In this document: positions 47,771 to 59,005 of the stretch, one piece after another
Numbering within the stretch: position 1 is the stretch's first letter
Layout: every line of letters begins with the position of its first letter
Origin: Dipteris shenzhenensis
Lineage: Eukaryota; Polypodiophyta; Polypodiopsida; Gleicheniales
Strand: one strand, 5' to 3'
Assembly: GCA_047967505.1 (NCBI GenBank)
Contig: CM106541.1
Length of the DNA stretch: 64,000 nucleotides
The notes under the pieces: generated by a model
Databases searched by the model: none
Told to the model about the DNA's origin: nothing
What the model saw: the letters and a program-made list of their open reading frames with translations, nothing else
Made by a program: the position numbers and the translations under genes

Positions 47771-48882
47771 GTTTGCAAGTTGAAGAAGTATGGCTTGAAG
47801 CAAGAACCCAGAGCATGGTATGACAAGATAGGACAGTATCTTGTCATTATTGGCTTTCAGAAGGTAGATTTCTCACTTTATGTGAGAAAAACAGAGAAAG
47901 GTATTATGCTGCTTGTCATTTATGTTGATGATTTGATCATCATAGGTGATAGTGATGAAGATATCCTTGATGTGAAAATGCTATTGAAGCAGAAGTTTGA
48001 GATGAAGGATTTGGGAGAGTTGTGTTGTTTCTTGGGCATTGAGGTGATTAGATCACCAAGTGGGATATGGCTCTTGCAGAGGCAGTATGGATTGGACATG
48101 CTGTCCAAATATGGGATGATAGGCTATAAGCCTATTTCAGTTCCTTTGGAGTAGAATGTGAAGCTGAGCACAGATGCAGGTGAGCTTCTGGAATACCCTA
48201 CTATGTACAGATGCATAGTAGGAAGTTTGATTTATATGACTATTACCAAGCCAGATTTGAGCTATGCTGTTGGGTTGGTATGTCAGTTTATGCAGTCTCT
48301 AAGGAAACCGCATCTGGATGTGGCTAGACGCCAAATGAGGTATGTGAAGTCCACATTGCAATATGGACTATTTTATGAGAGTGGGGTTTAGATACAGTTG
48401 CATGGATACATTGATGCTGATTGGGCTGGTAATATTTCTGATAGACGATCTACTAGTGGATATGTGTTCTCTTTTAGGAGTGCTACAGTCACTTGGAGCA
48501 GCAAGAAACAGCCTACAGTTGCCTTGTCAAGCACAAAGGCTGAGGATAGGGGTGCAGCAATGGCTGCATGTGAGGTAGCTTGGTTGCATAAGCTACTTTA
48601 TGATATGCATCAGTCTACAGGTGGGTCAGTTGTCATTTATTGTGACGACATGAGTAGTATACACTTGGCAAATAACCCAGTCTATCATGCTAGAATAAAG
48701 CACATTGAGGTGCATTATCACTATGTGCGGGAGAAGGTTCTACTAGGTCTTATTGATCTAGTTTATGTCAGCATAGAGGATCAGGTAGCTGACATATTCA
48801 CGAAGGCATTGGGCGCAGAGAAGCTGCGCAAGTTCAGAGACCTACTTGGTGTGCAAGAATTGGGATTGAGCTCGAGGGGGAG
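47771..48882 (+). pseudogene. Copia B outer copy, RT C-terminal half and RNase H
   Basis: Continues the outer element after the inner copy: [74 protein letters not shown], then RNase H LHGYIDADWAGNISDRRSTS, SSKKQPTVALSSTKAEDRGA and QVADIFTKALGAEKL. A short deletion fuses LKK and YGLKQ at the start. Stops TAG at 48152-48154 (GAG-TAG-AAT) and at about 48389 (GTT-TAG-ATA). The purine tract CTCGAGGGGGAG lies at 48871-48882. Confidence 0.92.
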
Positions 48883-49234
48883 TGTTGAGATATCGAGCTC
48901 CACTCATGATATGCCAGGGTGACCGTTGTGCATTTATGTCACCGACTTGTTAGTTGCAGATGCGGTTGGTACACTGCCCATGAATAATAGTTGGATGATA
49001 GCTATCTTTATGTACTCTAGTTAGTGGCTCAGTTAGTATGCCACCTTAGTTAGCTGAGTTTGGTTTGAGACCCACATATAGGGTTCATCTATTCTTTTGT
49101 ACTATAGTTCTTTTGGCTTTCACAACTAAGAAGAGGAAAACTGTTTTCAGCCTCCACCTTTGTGTGTATTTCCCCATTGTGTATGTGAGAAAGCCACAAG
49201 TGAGACTCCTTCCTTCTCTCCCACTCTCTTCACA
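48883..49234 (+). repeat. 3' LTR of outer Copia B (352 bp)
   Basis: TGTTGAGATATCGAGCTCC to CTCTCTTCACA, preceded by the polypurine tract. The matching 5' LTR is missing because the element is truncated at 38495. Confidence 0.93.
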
Positions 49235-49392
49235 GTTGCATGGTGGCGTCAGCCATATCCATCATGAACTTCATCGCTTGACTACAGTGTGTGTATTTGT
49301 CTTGGGCTTGGTACTCAGCCTGTGTGGAGGGTCGAGAGGGTTTTTTTCATGATGATGCCATTGTTTTGATGAAATGCTAAAGCCTAAACATA
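49235..49392. other. Unassigned flank between Copia B and the CACTA element
   Basis: 158 bp with no recognised gene. Ends in the ATA target duplication of the CACTA element (49390-49392). Confidence 0.6.
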
Positions 49393-49404
49393 CACAATAA
49401 GGCA

Positions 49405-49930
49405 AAGCACCCATAGACGCACGCACAAACGCGTTTCATGAATAAAATAAAAAACTTACGGGCGCATCTATTTGCGCGTCTGGAGACCCGCGTCTAATTG
49501 CGCGTCTATATATCAGACCCACGTGCGTATAGATGCGCAGTTAGACCTCGGGGGGCTCACTATGTATAAACCCTCTATATCACGTGCATTCAAGGCCTAT
49601 ATTTAAAATCCCTTATCTGTAAATTTTTTCATTAATAAAATGTACCCCTTTTCTATACAAATCTGTAAATTTTTTCAAAAACTATTTTAAATAGTCCCTT
49701 ATCTATATTTATTTCTGTAAATTTTAGGAATAAAAAATATCCTTCTGTTGAACTCACGTGATAGGGTTACATATGATGAGTGACCCCCCCGAGAGTTAGA
49801 CGCATAAATAGATGCGCATATATACGCGTTTATAGACGCATATATAGACGCAAGTCGAACAGACAGACGCGAGTATAAACGCGTTTTTAAACGCACGGAT
49901 AGACGCGCTTTTTTTATTTTTAAATAAATT
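49405..49930. repeat. Left subterminal TAGACGCG repeats
   Basis: Many direct and inverted copies of 8-12-bp words around AGACGCG/CGCGTCT, interrupted by MITE copy 3. Subterminal motif arrays are where the TnpA-type protein binds in En/Spm. A matching array fills 56980-57250. Confidence 0.88.
49557..49793 (-). mobile_element. MITE copy 3 (237 bp) in CACTA subterminal DNA
   Basis: Ends CTCGGGGGGCTCACT and the near-complement, with a perfect 8-bp duplication AGTTAGAC (49549-49556 and 49794-49801). Same orientation as copy 2 and close to it in sequence. Confidence 0.95.
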
Positions 49931-50107
49931 TTATAGAATACTGTGTATGTTGTGTATGCTATATAGTTACAAGAATCCCATATCCACATTCTGTAATTCA
50001 ATTCTTACAGCCAACCGCATTTTAATTACAATTCCAAATAAAATATTACAACTCCAAAATGCAATAAAATTGAAAGCTCAAAAAGTGCTTGTATATACAT
50101 ATAGCAC

Positions 50108-50250
50108 GAAGCTAAGCCATGTCATGTGGCTTCAAGTACAAAAAATAAGGAAGCTAAGCCATGTCATGTGGCTTCAAGTACAAAAAATAAGAGGAGTCTA
50201 TATACAAGAGGCACGAAGCCAAGCCAGTGGCTTTAAGTACAAAAAAGAGT
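50108..50250. repeat. 42-bp direct repeats near the 3' end of the PTTA-type gene
   Basis: GAAGCTAAGCCATGTCATGT begins at 50108 and 50150, with a shortened third copy near 50214. Each carries a CCATGTCATGTGG inverted motif. They lie just beyond the stop codon at 50271 and could be part of the 3' region. Confidence 0.8.
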
Positions 50251-50270
50251 AGCTAGCACTACTTCTATGA

Positions 50271-51724
50271 CTAATCCTCGCTGCCTTCCACGCTCCCTTC
50301 TGCGCTCCCTTCTGCGCCTCCTTCCTCGTCTTCCTCGTCATCTTGTGCATGGGCCTGTAAACAAGGGACAACATATATCAATGTATGAAAAATCAAATCT
50401 TTACTTATAATTTTGGCATTATTTAATTACTTTCAAATACCTGGGGGGCCGCTCTAGTAGCTCGGGTATACTACTCCTCAGTGATCAACCCGTCATCATA
50501 GAAGTGCCTCCATGTATCTCCTTTGCGATGGTGGCGGTGGTAGGCTGTCTCCACTGGAGTAGGGTATCTGCCCACGATCTCAAGCTGCATGACCGCGACA
50601 CACTTTGTGGAGGGATTAGTACAAAGAAACAACCAACCTCCTAATAAACTACATAAGCAATATAATTTGAGATCGATACTTACAAATTGGGCCTCCCATG
50701 ATTCAACACCCCCTGCTCCAAAATGCACGCTTCCATATTCCTCCATCTGGATCCTCTGTGCCTCCATGTGCTGCAGACTGGGGTCCTCCCTCGCTGACTT
50801 CATTGCCTTCTTCCACTCACGCTTGTGAGCAGTGTGGGGCGGGCCCCTTGGTGGTTGACCTGCCTCAAGCCTGGCAAGCTCCGCTAGTGCCTGCCTCTTA
50901 AGCGAAGATCTTTTATTGCTAAGTATCGTAACAATCTTTGACTTCTCCCATTTATCTGTGAACTCGTGATTGGGGGGGTTAGGATACCTAGAGCGAATAG
51001 TAGCGAGGGTCTCATCAGCCAACCTCTTTGGGTGGTCTTTATAGTGGATAAAGCAATCTCTGTAATTGTTAGCAATTACAGAGGGCATGAAGGCCATGAT
51101 GTCCTTCCCCCGCGCATCCATCAAGATGCCTCCTGTCTGAGTGATGTCATAATAAATCATACCATCACCCAGAGGCACGTCTAAATCATCTGAATCATCA
51201 TCCTCCTCACCGCCACATGGCCCAAAGCACTGTGCCATGCATCCCCCACCGCTCTCCCTGCTACTACGCCTGCTACCCTGTCGTGTCGAGCTCGTACGCT
51301 GGCCACTCGTAGCTAGGGACTGCACGGGACTATGCTGACCACTCGTAGCTGGAGAACCGAGTCTCGACGGCTGGGGAGTACGTCGACGACTCGCCGAGAC
51401 AGAAGGACCTCCTGACGGCATGGGGGAAGGGGCATAAGACGGGATGGCAGAAGGGACATAAGACGGCATGGGGCAAGGGACATAAGACGGTACGGGGGAA
51501 GGGGCATAAGACGGTTGTGCTGACTCCGCTAGGGTGATCTCAGGCGGTGTGGGGTGGCTTGGAGTCTGTAGTGCCAACTCTTGGGGAGTGTTTAGAGTAC
51601 CCGTCATATACCCGTATAACTCCGTAGGACTAGGAGGGTGTCCTAAAAGGTTATATAAGTCCTTCCAAATAGATTCCTTGGGGATCAGGTGAGCTAGAAG
51701 CGCTTCCTGGCCACATGTTGAACT
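50271..51724 (-). CDS. En/Spm PTTA-type second protein of the CACTA element
   Basis: Exons on the minus strand: from a CCAG acceptor at about 51724 to 50684 (donor GTAAGT), 50584-50451, and 50354-50271. The N-terminus is rich in Pro, Ser and Tyr with repeated PSYAPSPMPS units, then an acidic stretch (GGEEDDDSDDLDVPLG). The conserved region DARGKDIMAFMPSVIANNYR, KWEKSKIVTILSNKRSSLK and WKKAMKSAREDPSLQHMEA matches the plant Ptta/En/Spm transposase family, thought to bind subterminal repeats. The last exon is an acidic tail (AHAQDDEEDEEGGAEGS). A TAG at 50473-50471 (EE-stop-YTRATR) cuts the tail off; it is consistent with CAG to TAG. Otherwise intact. Confidence 0.8.
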
Positions 51725-52600
51725 GGAAAAAAGGAAAAAAATCTATTACTGATGAGCTGAGAAGAAAGGGGAAGAAAAGAGAGGCTTACTATCAGAGCGC
51801 GTCTATAGACCCGTCTGATTTTCGCATCTATAGACGTGTCTAAGAGAGTGTCTAACAAAGCATCTAACAGAGCGTTTAACAGAGCGTCTAACAGATCGTT
51901 TAACAGTGCGTCTAACAGAGTGTCTAACACAGCGTATAGACGCGTCTGTGTGTGTCTGCAACAAGCCAGACGCGCCTGTAGACGCGCTTTTAGACGCGCT
52001 CCGATAGACGAGATTTCTAAAAAGTCGAAAAGGACGTTACGCCCGACACAAAAACGCGACACTCATACCTAGATCCTGCGCTTCCTGGATACGAGAAAGT
52101 ACAGAACTGGAGAGAGCAAACTTCCAAACAAGATCAACTGCAAAAAGACTTACTTGGATAAAGGTATGAAAGGTTCTTCTTTCTTTCTCAAACTTGCTTC
52201 TTCTCCTTGTTCGGCCTCCTCTCCTTTAAGCTTAGAAGTAAGTGTAGGTACGGTCCCTTTCTCTTGAGTGAAAGCTTGGAAGTAAGTATGGGAGGCTCTC
52301 TCTTAAGCTTCGAATCTATGGTTCTGCTAATAAAGAAGGAAGGAAGCCGCACGCGAAGTTTAAGTAATGTAAAGAAAAGCAAAGCGAGCGGCGCGCCGAA
52401 AAGCAGGTTTAAAAGCCACATCTATAGTCGCGTCTACTAGCGCGTCTATAGGCACGTCTAAATACATAGAGTAGACGTGCGTTTAGACGTGCCGTTAGAC
52501 GCGATGTTAGACGCGACTGTAGACGCGGCGATAGATGCAACACAGAGTTTAAATTAAACATTTGAAGAAGAGCAAATTTGGTGAGTTGTTTGTTTGTAGG
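51724..52600. promoter_or_regulatory. Divergent intergenic region with motif arrays
   Basis: Lies between the head-to-head genes. Words of the subterminal TAGACGCG type recur at 51796-52010 and 52425-52545. Between about 51851 and 51935 there is a 12-bp tandem array of type CTAACAGAGCGT, about seven copies. In the middle, two AAGCTTRGAAGTAAGT words lie about 50 bp apart. This is the only place inside the element, away from the ends, with these motifs, so a shared promoter or operator-like control by the element's own protein is plausible. Confidence 0.6.
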
Positions 52601-55600
52601 ATGTCTCCATCTTCAACAAGTAGCTCCAGTGAGGATGAATCCCTCCGTATCCACCATCGTGAAATGTGGTTGGAGCAAAAAATCAAATGTCTGTGTGATC
52701 GATGTCGAGGAAACATGTATCTTGCATGCAAGATTACACTCAATCATATCTCAAAGTATGGAGAATGGGATGTGACCGTAAACAGGATAAGGGTTTGTAA
52801 GTTAAGGTTGATTGAGATACCTATGGGTGTTCATATGTTTGAGTTATGATCCCGTTTTAATTTGATACAGGATGCAGTGCCACACCCGCACATGTTACCC
52901 TATGCCCGCCGTGAGGAGGCGAAGCGTCGGCAATATGAGGTGGGATCTTCAGGAGGGACCGTTACGGATGCATGGAGTGATGGTGATAGTAGCCCTCCGC
53001 CATTACCTCATGAAGCCGTGGAGGAGGAGGTGTTTGATGATATGGTGCGGGATTTATATGTCCATCAAGGGAGGGATAATAGCATGGAGCAGGATGATCT
53101 TTTTACCGCAGCATCGACTCCACTGTTTCAGGGGTGCACATTCTCTGTTCTACGTGCCTCCCTTGAGTTACTAAACTTGCAAGCCATCTATGGATGGAGC
53201 AATGCAAGTTTGAATGCATTACTCAAGTAAGCTTTAAAGTCGATTTTGCAAACATGGTGAATTATGCTAGTGGGTCAATTACTCGAATGCTTTTCCTCAT
53301 TTATGGTCTTCACGTGCAAGCTATTGTGTAAAATGCTTCCAAGGGAGAAGAAATTACCGACCTCAAGAGATATGGCAAGGCAACATGTGACCTCTCTTGG
53401 AGGATTAGATTACAAGCGCATCCATGCATGTGTCAACGATTGCGTTTTGTTTCGTGGACTACATAAGGATGCAAGAGAGTGTCCTACTTGTGGAGAGGCA
53501 AGATATAGAGCAGATCTCAAAACCTTGGACGTGCCTCGTAAGGTATTGCGACATTTTCCCATAATCCCTCGCATCCAACATATGTTCAAGTGCAAATCTA
53601 TTGCAGAGCTCATGTCACGGCATTCCTCCCATCGATCAAGCGATGGCAAGTGGAGAACTCCCGCGGACTCTCCTGCGTGGAAGCATATTGAAGACACATG
53701 GCCAAGCTTCAAGGAACTCGGGGGGGTCACTCATCATATGTAATCCTATCACGTGAGTTCAACAGAAGGATATTTCTTATTTCAAAAATTTACAAAAATA
53801 AATATACATAAGGGACTATTTAAAATAATTTTGGGAAAAATTTACAGATTTGTATAGAAAAGGGGTACATTTTATTAATGAAAAATTTACAGATAAGGGA
53901 TTTTACAAATAGGCCTTGAACGCACGTGATATAGAGGGTCTATACATAGTGACCCCCCCGAGTCAAGGAAGAACCTAGGAGCTTGAGACTTGGCTTTGGT
54001 ATGGACGGTGTGAACCCATTTGGTCTCAAAAGCACGTCTTACAGTGTATGGCTAGTGGTATTGGTGAATTACAATCTTCCACCCTCTATGTCTATTAAGA
54101 AAGGACATGTCATGCTGTCCCTTCTAATTCCAGGGAAACATAAAGTCAAAAACCCTGATGTTTATTTGGAGCCTTTGATTGATGAGCTAGAGATACTTTG
54201 GAGAGGTGTCGAGGTGCATGATGTGAGCAGGCCTCCCTCGTCACGAGACTTCAACTACAAAGCAGTCTTGATGTGGATGATGCATGACTTCCCAGGCTAT
54301 GGCGAGTGTTCAGGTAAGCATTGCATTTTTTAATTATGAATATGCAAAGGACGTGGCACCCTAAACCCACCTTCCACTCTTAATTGCATCTATTGTTTAG
54401 GTCTCACTACATCGGGTTACCATGCATGTCCTGTTTGTGGTCCTTCGCTAGTTGCCTCACGGGCAGACGCATTGAATAAGGTCATCTATGAGAATCACCA
54501 TTGATTTCTCCCACCTGATCATCCTAAATATGTTGCCCCTTGGAATGAAGTCCTCCCACAATCACTCACCGCGGGAGATTGGATGAGAATTTGGGACGGT
54601 TCCACGACTCCTCCATCACTTGGCATGAGCCGGTAAGGGTTTGTAACTATTGGCTGGAAGTAAAGATTGGCTATATTGGTTGAAAGTAAAGATTGCACGC
54701 TAACACTTTATTTTGTTTAGATACTCCATCTTTTATCGTTTACCATATTGGTCCCTCCTCAAGATCAATCACTTGCTTGATCCCATGCATATCTTCAAGA
54801 ATGTGGCATCTACCATTTGGGAGCATTTGAATGGGACACGAGATTCGGTAGGCATAAGGGAGGATCTACGTACCACAGGGAGGATGCGTGAAGCTTGGCC
54901 TCAAGAGAGACCAAATGGGCGTGTTTTTTTACCTCGTGCACCGTGGATGTTATCAAAGCTAGAGATGGCGACGGTGAAGGGCGCTATTACTACAATTCGT
55001 ACTCCCACTGGATGCATGAGGTGTTTGAAGGGAGCCTTTACATAGAGCAATTATATGGCTTGAAATCTCATGATTGGCACAAGTTGCTCCAAGTAAGTAT
55101 TTTATATGCATAATATCTTTTTCCTTTCAAATTTGTGAGTGAATAGCTATAAGCAACTAATCAACCACCTCCTCGCGGGTTCAGTTCATACTACCTACTA
55201 GCATTTCACGTAGTGTATCAAAGGACGTGAAAGATTGTATTTACAAGATGGGCGAGCTTGTGAGGTATGTGAGCTCAAAGGAAATAGATCCCACCACGCT
55301 TGAGAATGCTCGAGTTATGTCAGTGGAGGCAGTTTGTTTAGTGGAGGAGACATTTCCACGTTCTATTCTCACAAGCCAACTACATCTCATACTACATTTG
55401 GTGGATGAGATTGCTATATGCGGTACTATACATGCACGATGGTTGTTCTTCCTCGAGCGCTTCATGAAGACCTTGAAGGGCTTCGTGAGACAAAATGCAA
55501 GACCCGAAGGTAGCATGGCCGAGGGTTGGTTGGTACAAGAGTCACTTGTATATATTTATGAGTTTCTTGTTGATGTGGATAGCTCTCTCCCACGACTACG

Positions 55601-56813
55601 GAGAGACGATGAAGACCTAAGGATGACCTCTATTGTGCCTCAAGGAAAAGGACGCAACAAAGTAATAGACACGGAGTTGCATAATAGTATCAACCTCTTT
55701 TGCGTGCTTAATAGTGATGTGATGAAAAGATGGGTGACAAGATACGAGGATGCAAAGGCAAGAAGACAAGAAGAAAGGGCCCTCTTTTGTACACACCACG
55801 GATCTCGCGTGCCATACCCTCAGCATCTAAGAGCACTTCCAAAGGATATTCATGTGGATTGGCTACTTGATGAAATGGAGAAAGCAGAGAAAGATGAGGG
55901 GATGCATATTACAATGGAAGAATGGGAGTATGCTAGGGGATGCATGACCAAGGTCGGTATATAGAATGTTATGCATAAGTTAGGAGCTTTTTATAATTTA
56001 AATTGCTTATTTAATTGATTTTTTCTTGGTGTAGTGCACTATGTTCAATGTTATATGGTGTGAGGGCAAGCATTTTCGAACACAACAGATTGATGATAAG
56101 AGAAACACACAAGATTGCGGTGTCATTGCTAGCTTTGAGGGAGCCAATGGAGCCATGGATGATTATTGTGGCATAATCCAAGATATCATTATGCTTGACT
56201 TTCGACGCTTCTTTGTGTATGTTTTGGATGTAAAGTGGTTTAAGGACGTGGTGGAAAGAGGCCCTAATGCAACAATCAAAAGCCATGCAAGTGGCTTTGT
56301 AACTATTGACTCCACAAAGTTTTGGCAAAGTAGGAAGGACACACTAGTACTACCGCAACAATGTGAACAGGAACTGTGCACACACATAAAAATACTCGCT
56401 TTTAAATATTTGATGCAAGAAAAGTAACATGATTGTATTTGTGTTTGAATTAGGTTGTCTATCAACCAATGGTGGATAATAATAGATGGTGGCATGTCAT
56501 ACCTATTATGCCACGTTCCAAAGTGATGTATAGTACATTTACTAATATGGAGCGTATGGAGGATGATCATGGCCATGGATGTGATGATGACCGTGATACA
56601 AGAGAGGAGGATGATCATGAGATAGGAGATATAGATATTGAGGCCATTACCCGTGAGGACGAGCCTACCATTGGAGATGCTGATTTCAATGAGCACATGA
56701 GTGGCACAAGTAGTAGTGGGTTGAATGTATTTGTAGATCTAAACACTTATTTGGATTTTGAAGTAGATAGTTTGGCAAGGGTTGATCTCATTGAGGATGA
56801 GATTGAACCGTAG
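52601..56813 (+). pseudogene. tnp2: CACTA transposase (Tnp2-type) with DUF4218 and DUF4216 regions
   Basis: Multi-exon gene starting MSPSSTSSSSEDESLRIHH. Exon borders seen: 52871-53226, then from about 53321, 54313/54401, 54632/54721, 55092/55195 and 55952/56035, all GT-AG. Domains in order: Cys/His N-terminus (CDRCRGN), Tnp2 head KRIHACVNDCVLFRGL and ECPTCGEARYR, transposase_21 core LGFGMDGVNPFG, IPGKHKVKNPDVYLEPLIDE, then a TGA at 54502 (NHH-stop-FLPP, normally Arg). HLLDPMHIFKNV and YGLKSHDWHKLLQ lie either side of a frameshift near 55035. DUF4218 follows (LHLILHLVDEIAICGTIHAR), then DUF4216 (TQDCGVIASFEG, WWHVIPIMPRSK). MITE copy 4 splits the gene at 53717. The intron after QQCEQ starts GA, not GT. 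Stop TAG at 56811. Confidence 0.9.
53717..53962 (+). mobile_element. MITE copy 4 (246 bp) in tnp2
   Basis: Ends CTCGGGGGGGTCACT and its complement; perfect 8-bp duplication TCAAGGAA (53709-53716 and 53963-53970). Orientation as copy 1. It interrupts the transposase_21 coding sequence between WPSFKE and EPRSLRLGFG. Confidence 0.96.
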
Positions 56814-56969
56814 CCCCACAATTGATATTGGCAAAACTATTTTACATATTGTCTCATTCTCCTCATCTCACTTAATTCTTGTATATGTGGGCTTGCAAAA
56901 AATTATGTGCTTTGGTAATCATGGGCAATGTTTGGAAAGCAATGATGTACACCAAAATCTCACTTTCTG

Positions 56970-57268
56970 TATTCTCTGGAGCGCGTCTATTTACGCATCT
57001 AAATGCGCGTCTGATTCTCAGTGTAAACGCGCAAATAAACGCCCTAATACATGCACAAATAGACGCGCTAATAAACGGGATGTTAGACGGGCCCGTATTT
57101 TCTCAGGTCAGACGCGCAAATAGACGCGGTTATTTACGCGCAAATAGACGAGCTTTTAAACGCGCATGTAGACGCGCCCGTAATTTCTCTACTAAAGCAA
57201 CGCCTATAGACGCGCCTGCTATTTTGCGCATCTACCAAGCGCGTCCATAGTTGCTTTGCGTTGTTGTG
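56970..57268. repeat. Right subterminal TAGACGCG repeats and terminal inverted repeat
   Basis: Dense AGACGCG, AAACGCGC and TTTACGCGC words in both orientations lead into the terminal repeat, which reads CTTTGCGTTGTTGTG at 57254-57268. Confidence 0.88.
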
Positions 57269-57271
57269 ATA

Positions 57272-57839
57272 ATAGCAAGGATACGAGTTCACGACATGAG
57301 AGATACATACATTCAAACATTTTCTTCTCATACAACTGTAGAAGACTGACTCCTAGAAATAACAAACCATAAACCCTAAACAACCAATGATATTATCCAA
57401 TATCCATTTCAAAAGAGTGCAAAATATGATTTAGGAATATTTAAAAAGTAGAGGACTTGTAAATTGAAATATGATAACACGTCAAAATTACAATTTTATA
57501 GATAAGTTTTCATATTGTCAATTGGACGCATTGCATCATTTTCATCAAGATTGTGTGCGTGAAGTTTTGTTAGCAACAAGTTCATTGTCATCCGTTTCCA
57601 AGGCTCATTATAGCACTATTGGAGTTTACAATCCCACAATAGCTTTATTACATGCCCTGAGTATAATTGATCAATTGACTGTGCAGACTTGCACCCCACA
57701 AGGAAGTTGACCAACCGATAGCATAACAATCTGACATGTCTGACCATGTGCCATTTGGTTGAGGGTTTAATGCATCATTTCTTGTGTAAAGATCTAGTGC
57801 AAACCAAGTAAATCATGAATTTGGAGCAAGCATCTAAAC
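57272..57839. other. Stretch without a recognised feature
   Basis: AT-rich sequence flanking the CACTA element. One 79-codon frame at 57471-57710 has no recognisable motif and is probably chance. Nothing else is supported. Confidence 0.5.
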
Positions 57840-58991
57840 CTACTGGGGCTTGCTCTCAGTTATGTGGAGAAACCTTCCCCAATCAATAATGCTCACCCGC
57901 ACAGATTTTCCATCTGGTGTGAAATCTATCACATAGTTCTCGGCATTCAAATCAGTATGTCTGAACCCTCACTTGTGCACTACTTTCATTGCACTAGAAA
58001 TAGCTATGCAAATGGCAAGAGCATTCTTAACGAATAGGTGTGCTTGCATCTAACTCAATGTATCATGCCATGCATTACGAGGTTGCTCGTAGGAGTTGCC
58101 TCGCCTTGCCCAGTTTGGATAATCATGATACATCAAAGGTAGGATCATGAGCATGTCATGAATACTACCCCCATTGAAGTATGGACTGATTAACCAAAAA
58201 TCGCTAACATGTGTGTGTAACCAATTGCGCAACACATGCCCCTATGCATTATAGTCGTTGCCAGCTTTGTCTTCAACGATTTATGTGCGTCTGTAGTATC
58301 GTGCCTCAACTTCTTGCTAGCATAAGATAGGGTTGGCTTGAAACCTTGGCTTGAAACCTGGCACACCCTCTATCTTAACCCGATACACTTTTCCTTCCAC
58401 TCCCTCGCCCAATTCCTCAAGAATTGTCAATGCCTCTAGTGGGAATTGTACCCTTGTAGAGCACATGTCGGCAAACTTCGTGCATAGGTCTATTTGTGCC
58501 TTGCCATCTTAACTTCTTCTGTCTATTCTTTCTTAGGAACCACTAGTAATTTGGGTATAATATTGCATGGCGACATTTGATAGTCTACCAACGACACCTT
58601 TCTCCTTTTGGTTTTTTCTATGAATGGCAATGCGGGATTCTTTCCATTCTATGAGCCACCTATCCAGTTTCGTCCTTGTTGTGTCTGTCAAGCGCTCTAA
58701 CTGCTTTACCATTTCCCATTGAACAACTATATCACCCAACACTCTAGGTAGGAGGTTTAGTACAACCTCTTTCTCCTCTGCCCGCTCCACCTCTCCATGC
58801 CTCGTCTAGCTACAGTCAAATTGTGCAACTATGTGCTATTGCATTTCATCCAGCTTAGACTTGGTATGAGGAATCTATCTTATTTGCTCCTCACTCAATG
58901 TAATAATATGTCGAACACACACCCTGCGGACAAGGTGTCGCAACTCCATTCTCCAAGTGTCTCTCTCTCTCTTTGAAGGGGTGGCTGCCAT
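57840..58991 (-). pseudogene. Protein-kinase-like pseudogene
   Basis: A single frame of 384 codons from MAATPSKRERDTWRMELR (58991) to TAG at 57842-57840, with no frameshift but ten in-frame stops (six TAG, three TAA, one TGA). A helical N-terminal region (LERLTDTTRTKLDRWLIEWK) precedes a kinase-like domain: glycine loop EELGEGVEGKVYRVK near 58410, then WLISPYFNGGSIHDMLM, catalytic-loop-like FRHTDLNAENYVIDF and metal-binding-like IIDWG near 57880. The sequence ends soon after the DWG, so the C-lobe is missing or lies in another exon. Near 58340 a short word (GGCTTGAAACC) is doubled. It resembles kinase-like genes carried by large repeats, but the host of this copy is unknown. Confidence 0.7.
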
Positions 58992-59005
58992 GAGGAAAGC
59001 AAATG

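Larger units (their letters stand above)
49393..57268 (+). mobile_element. Complete CACTA-superfamily transposon with CACAA termini (7,876 bp)
   Basis: Left end CACAATAAGGCAAAGCA; the right end on the opposite strand is CACAACAACGCAAAGCA. Over the first 30 bp the two match at 24 positions. Each end is flanked by ATA (49390-49392 and 57269-57271), the 3-bp duplication typical of the superfamily. Subterminal DNA is dense in TAGACGCG-type words. Inside are a minus-strand En/Spm PTTA-type gene and a plus-strand tnp2 gene, head to head. Two MITEs (49557 and 53717) and several stops have since disabled it. Confidence 0.93.

Noticed and set aside
57369-57385. Telomere-like CCCTAAAC word
   Set aside because: A single copy only, inside ordinary AT-rich DNA.
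57471-57710. Small gene of 79 codons
   Set aside because: No motif, no splice or regulatory context, and composition like its noncoding surroundings.
57840-58991. Alternative genetic code with TAG and TAA read as glutamine
   Set aside because: The kinase-like frame and several Copia B sites fit Gln at TAR codons, but the fusion gene at 10-15 kb has about 1,340 codons with no in-frame TAG or TAA. Copia A stops also often replace Trp. Methylation-driven decay explains all of it under the standard code.
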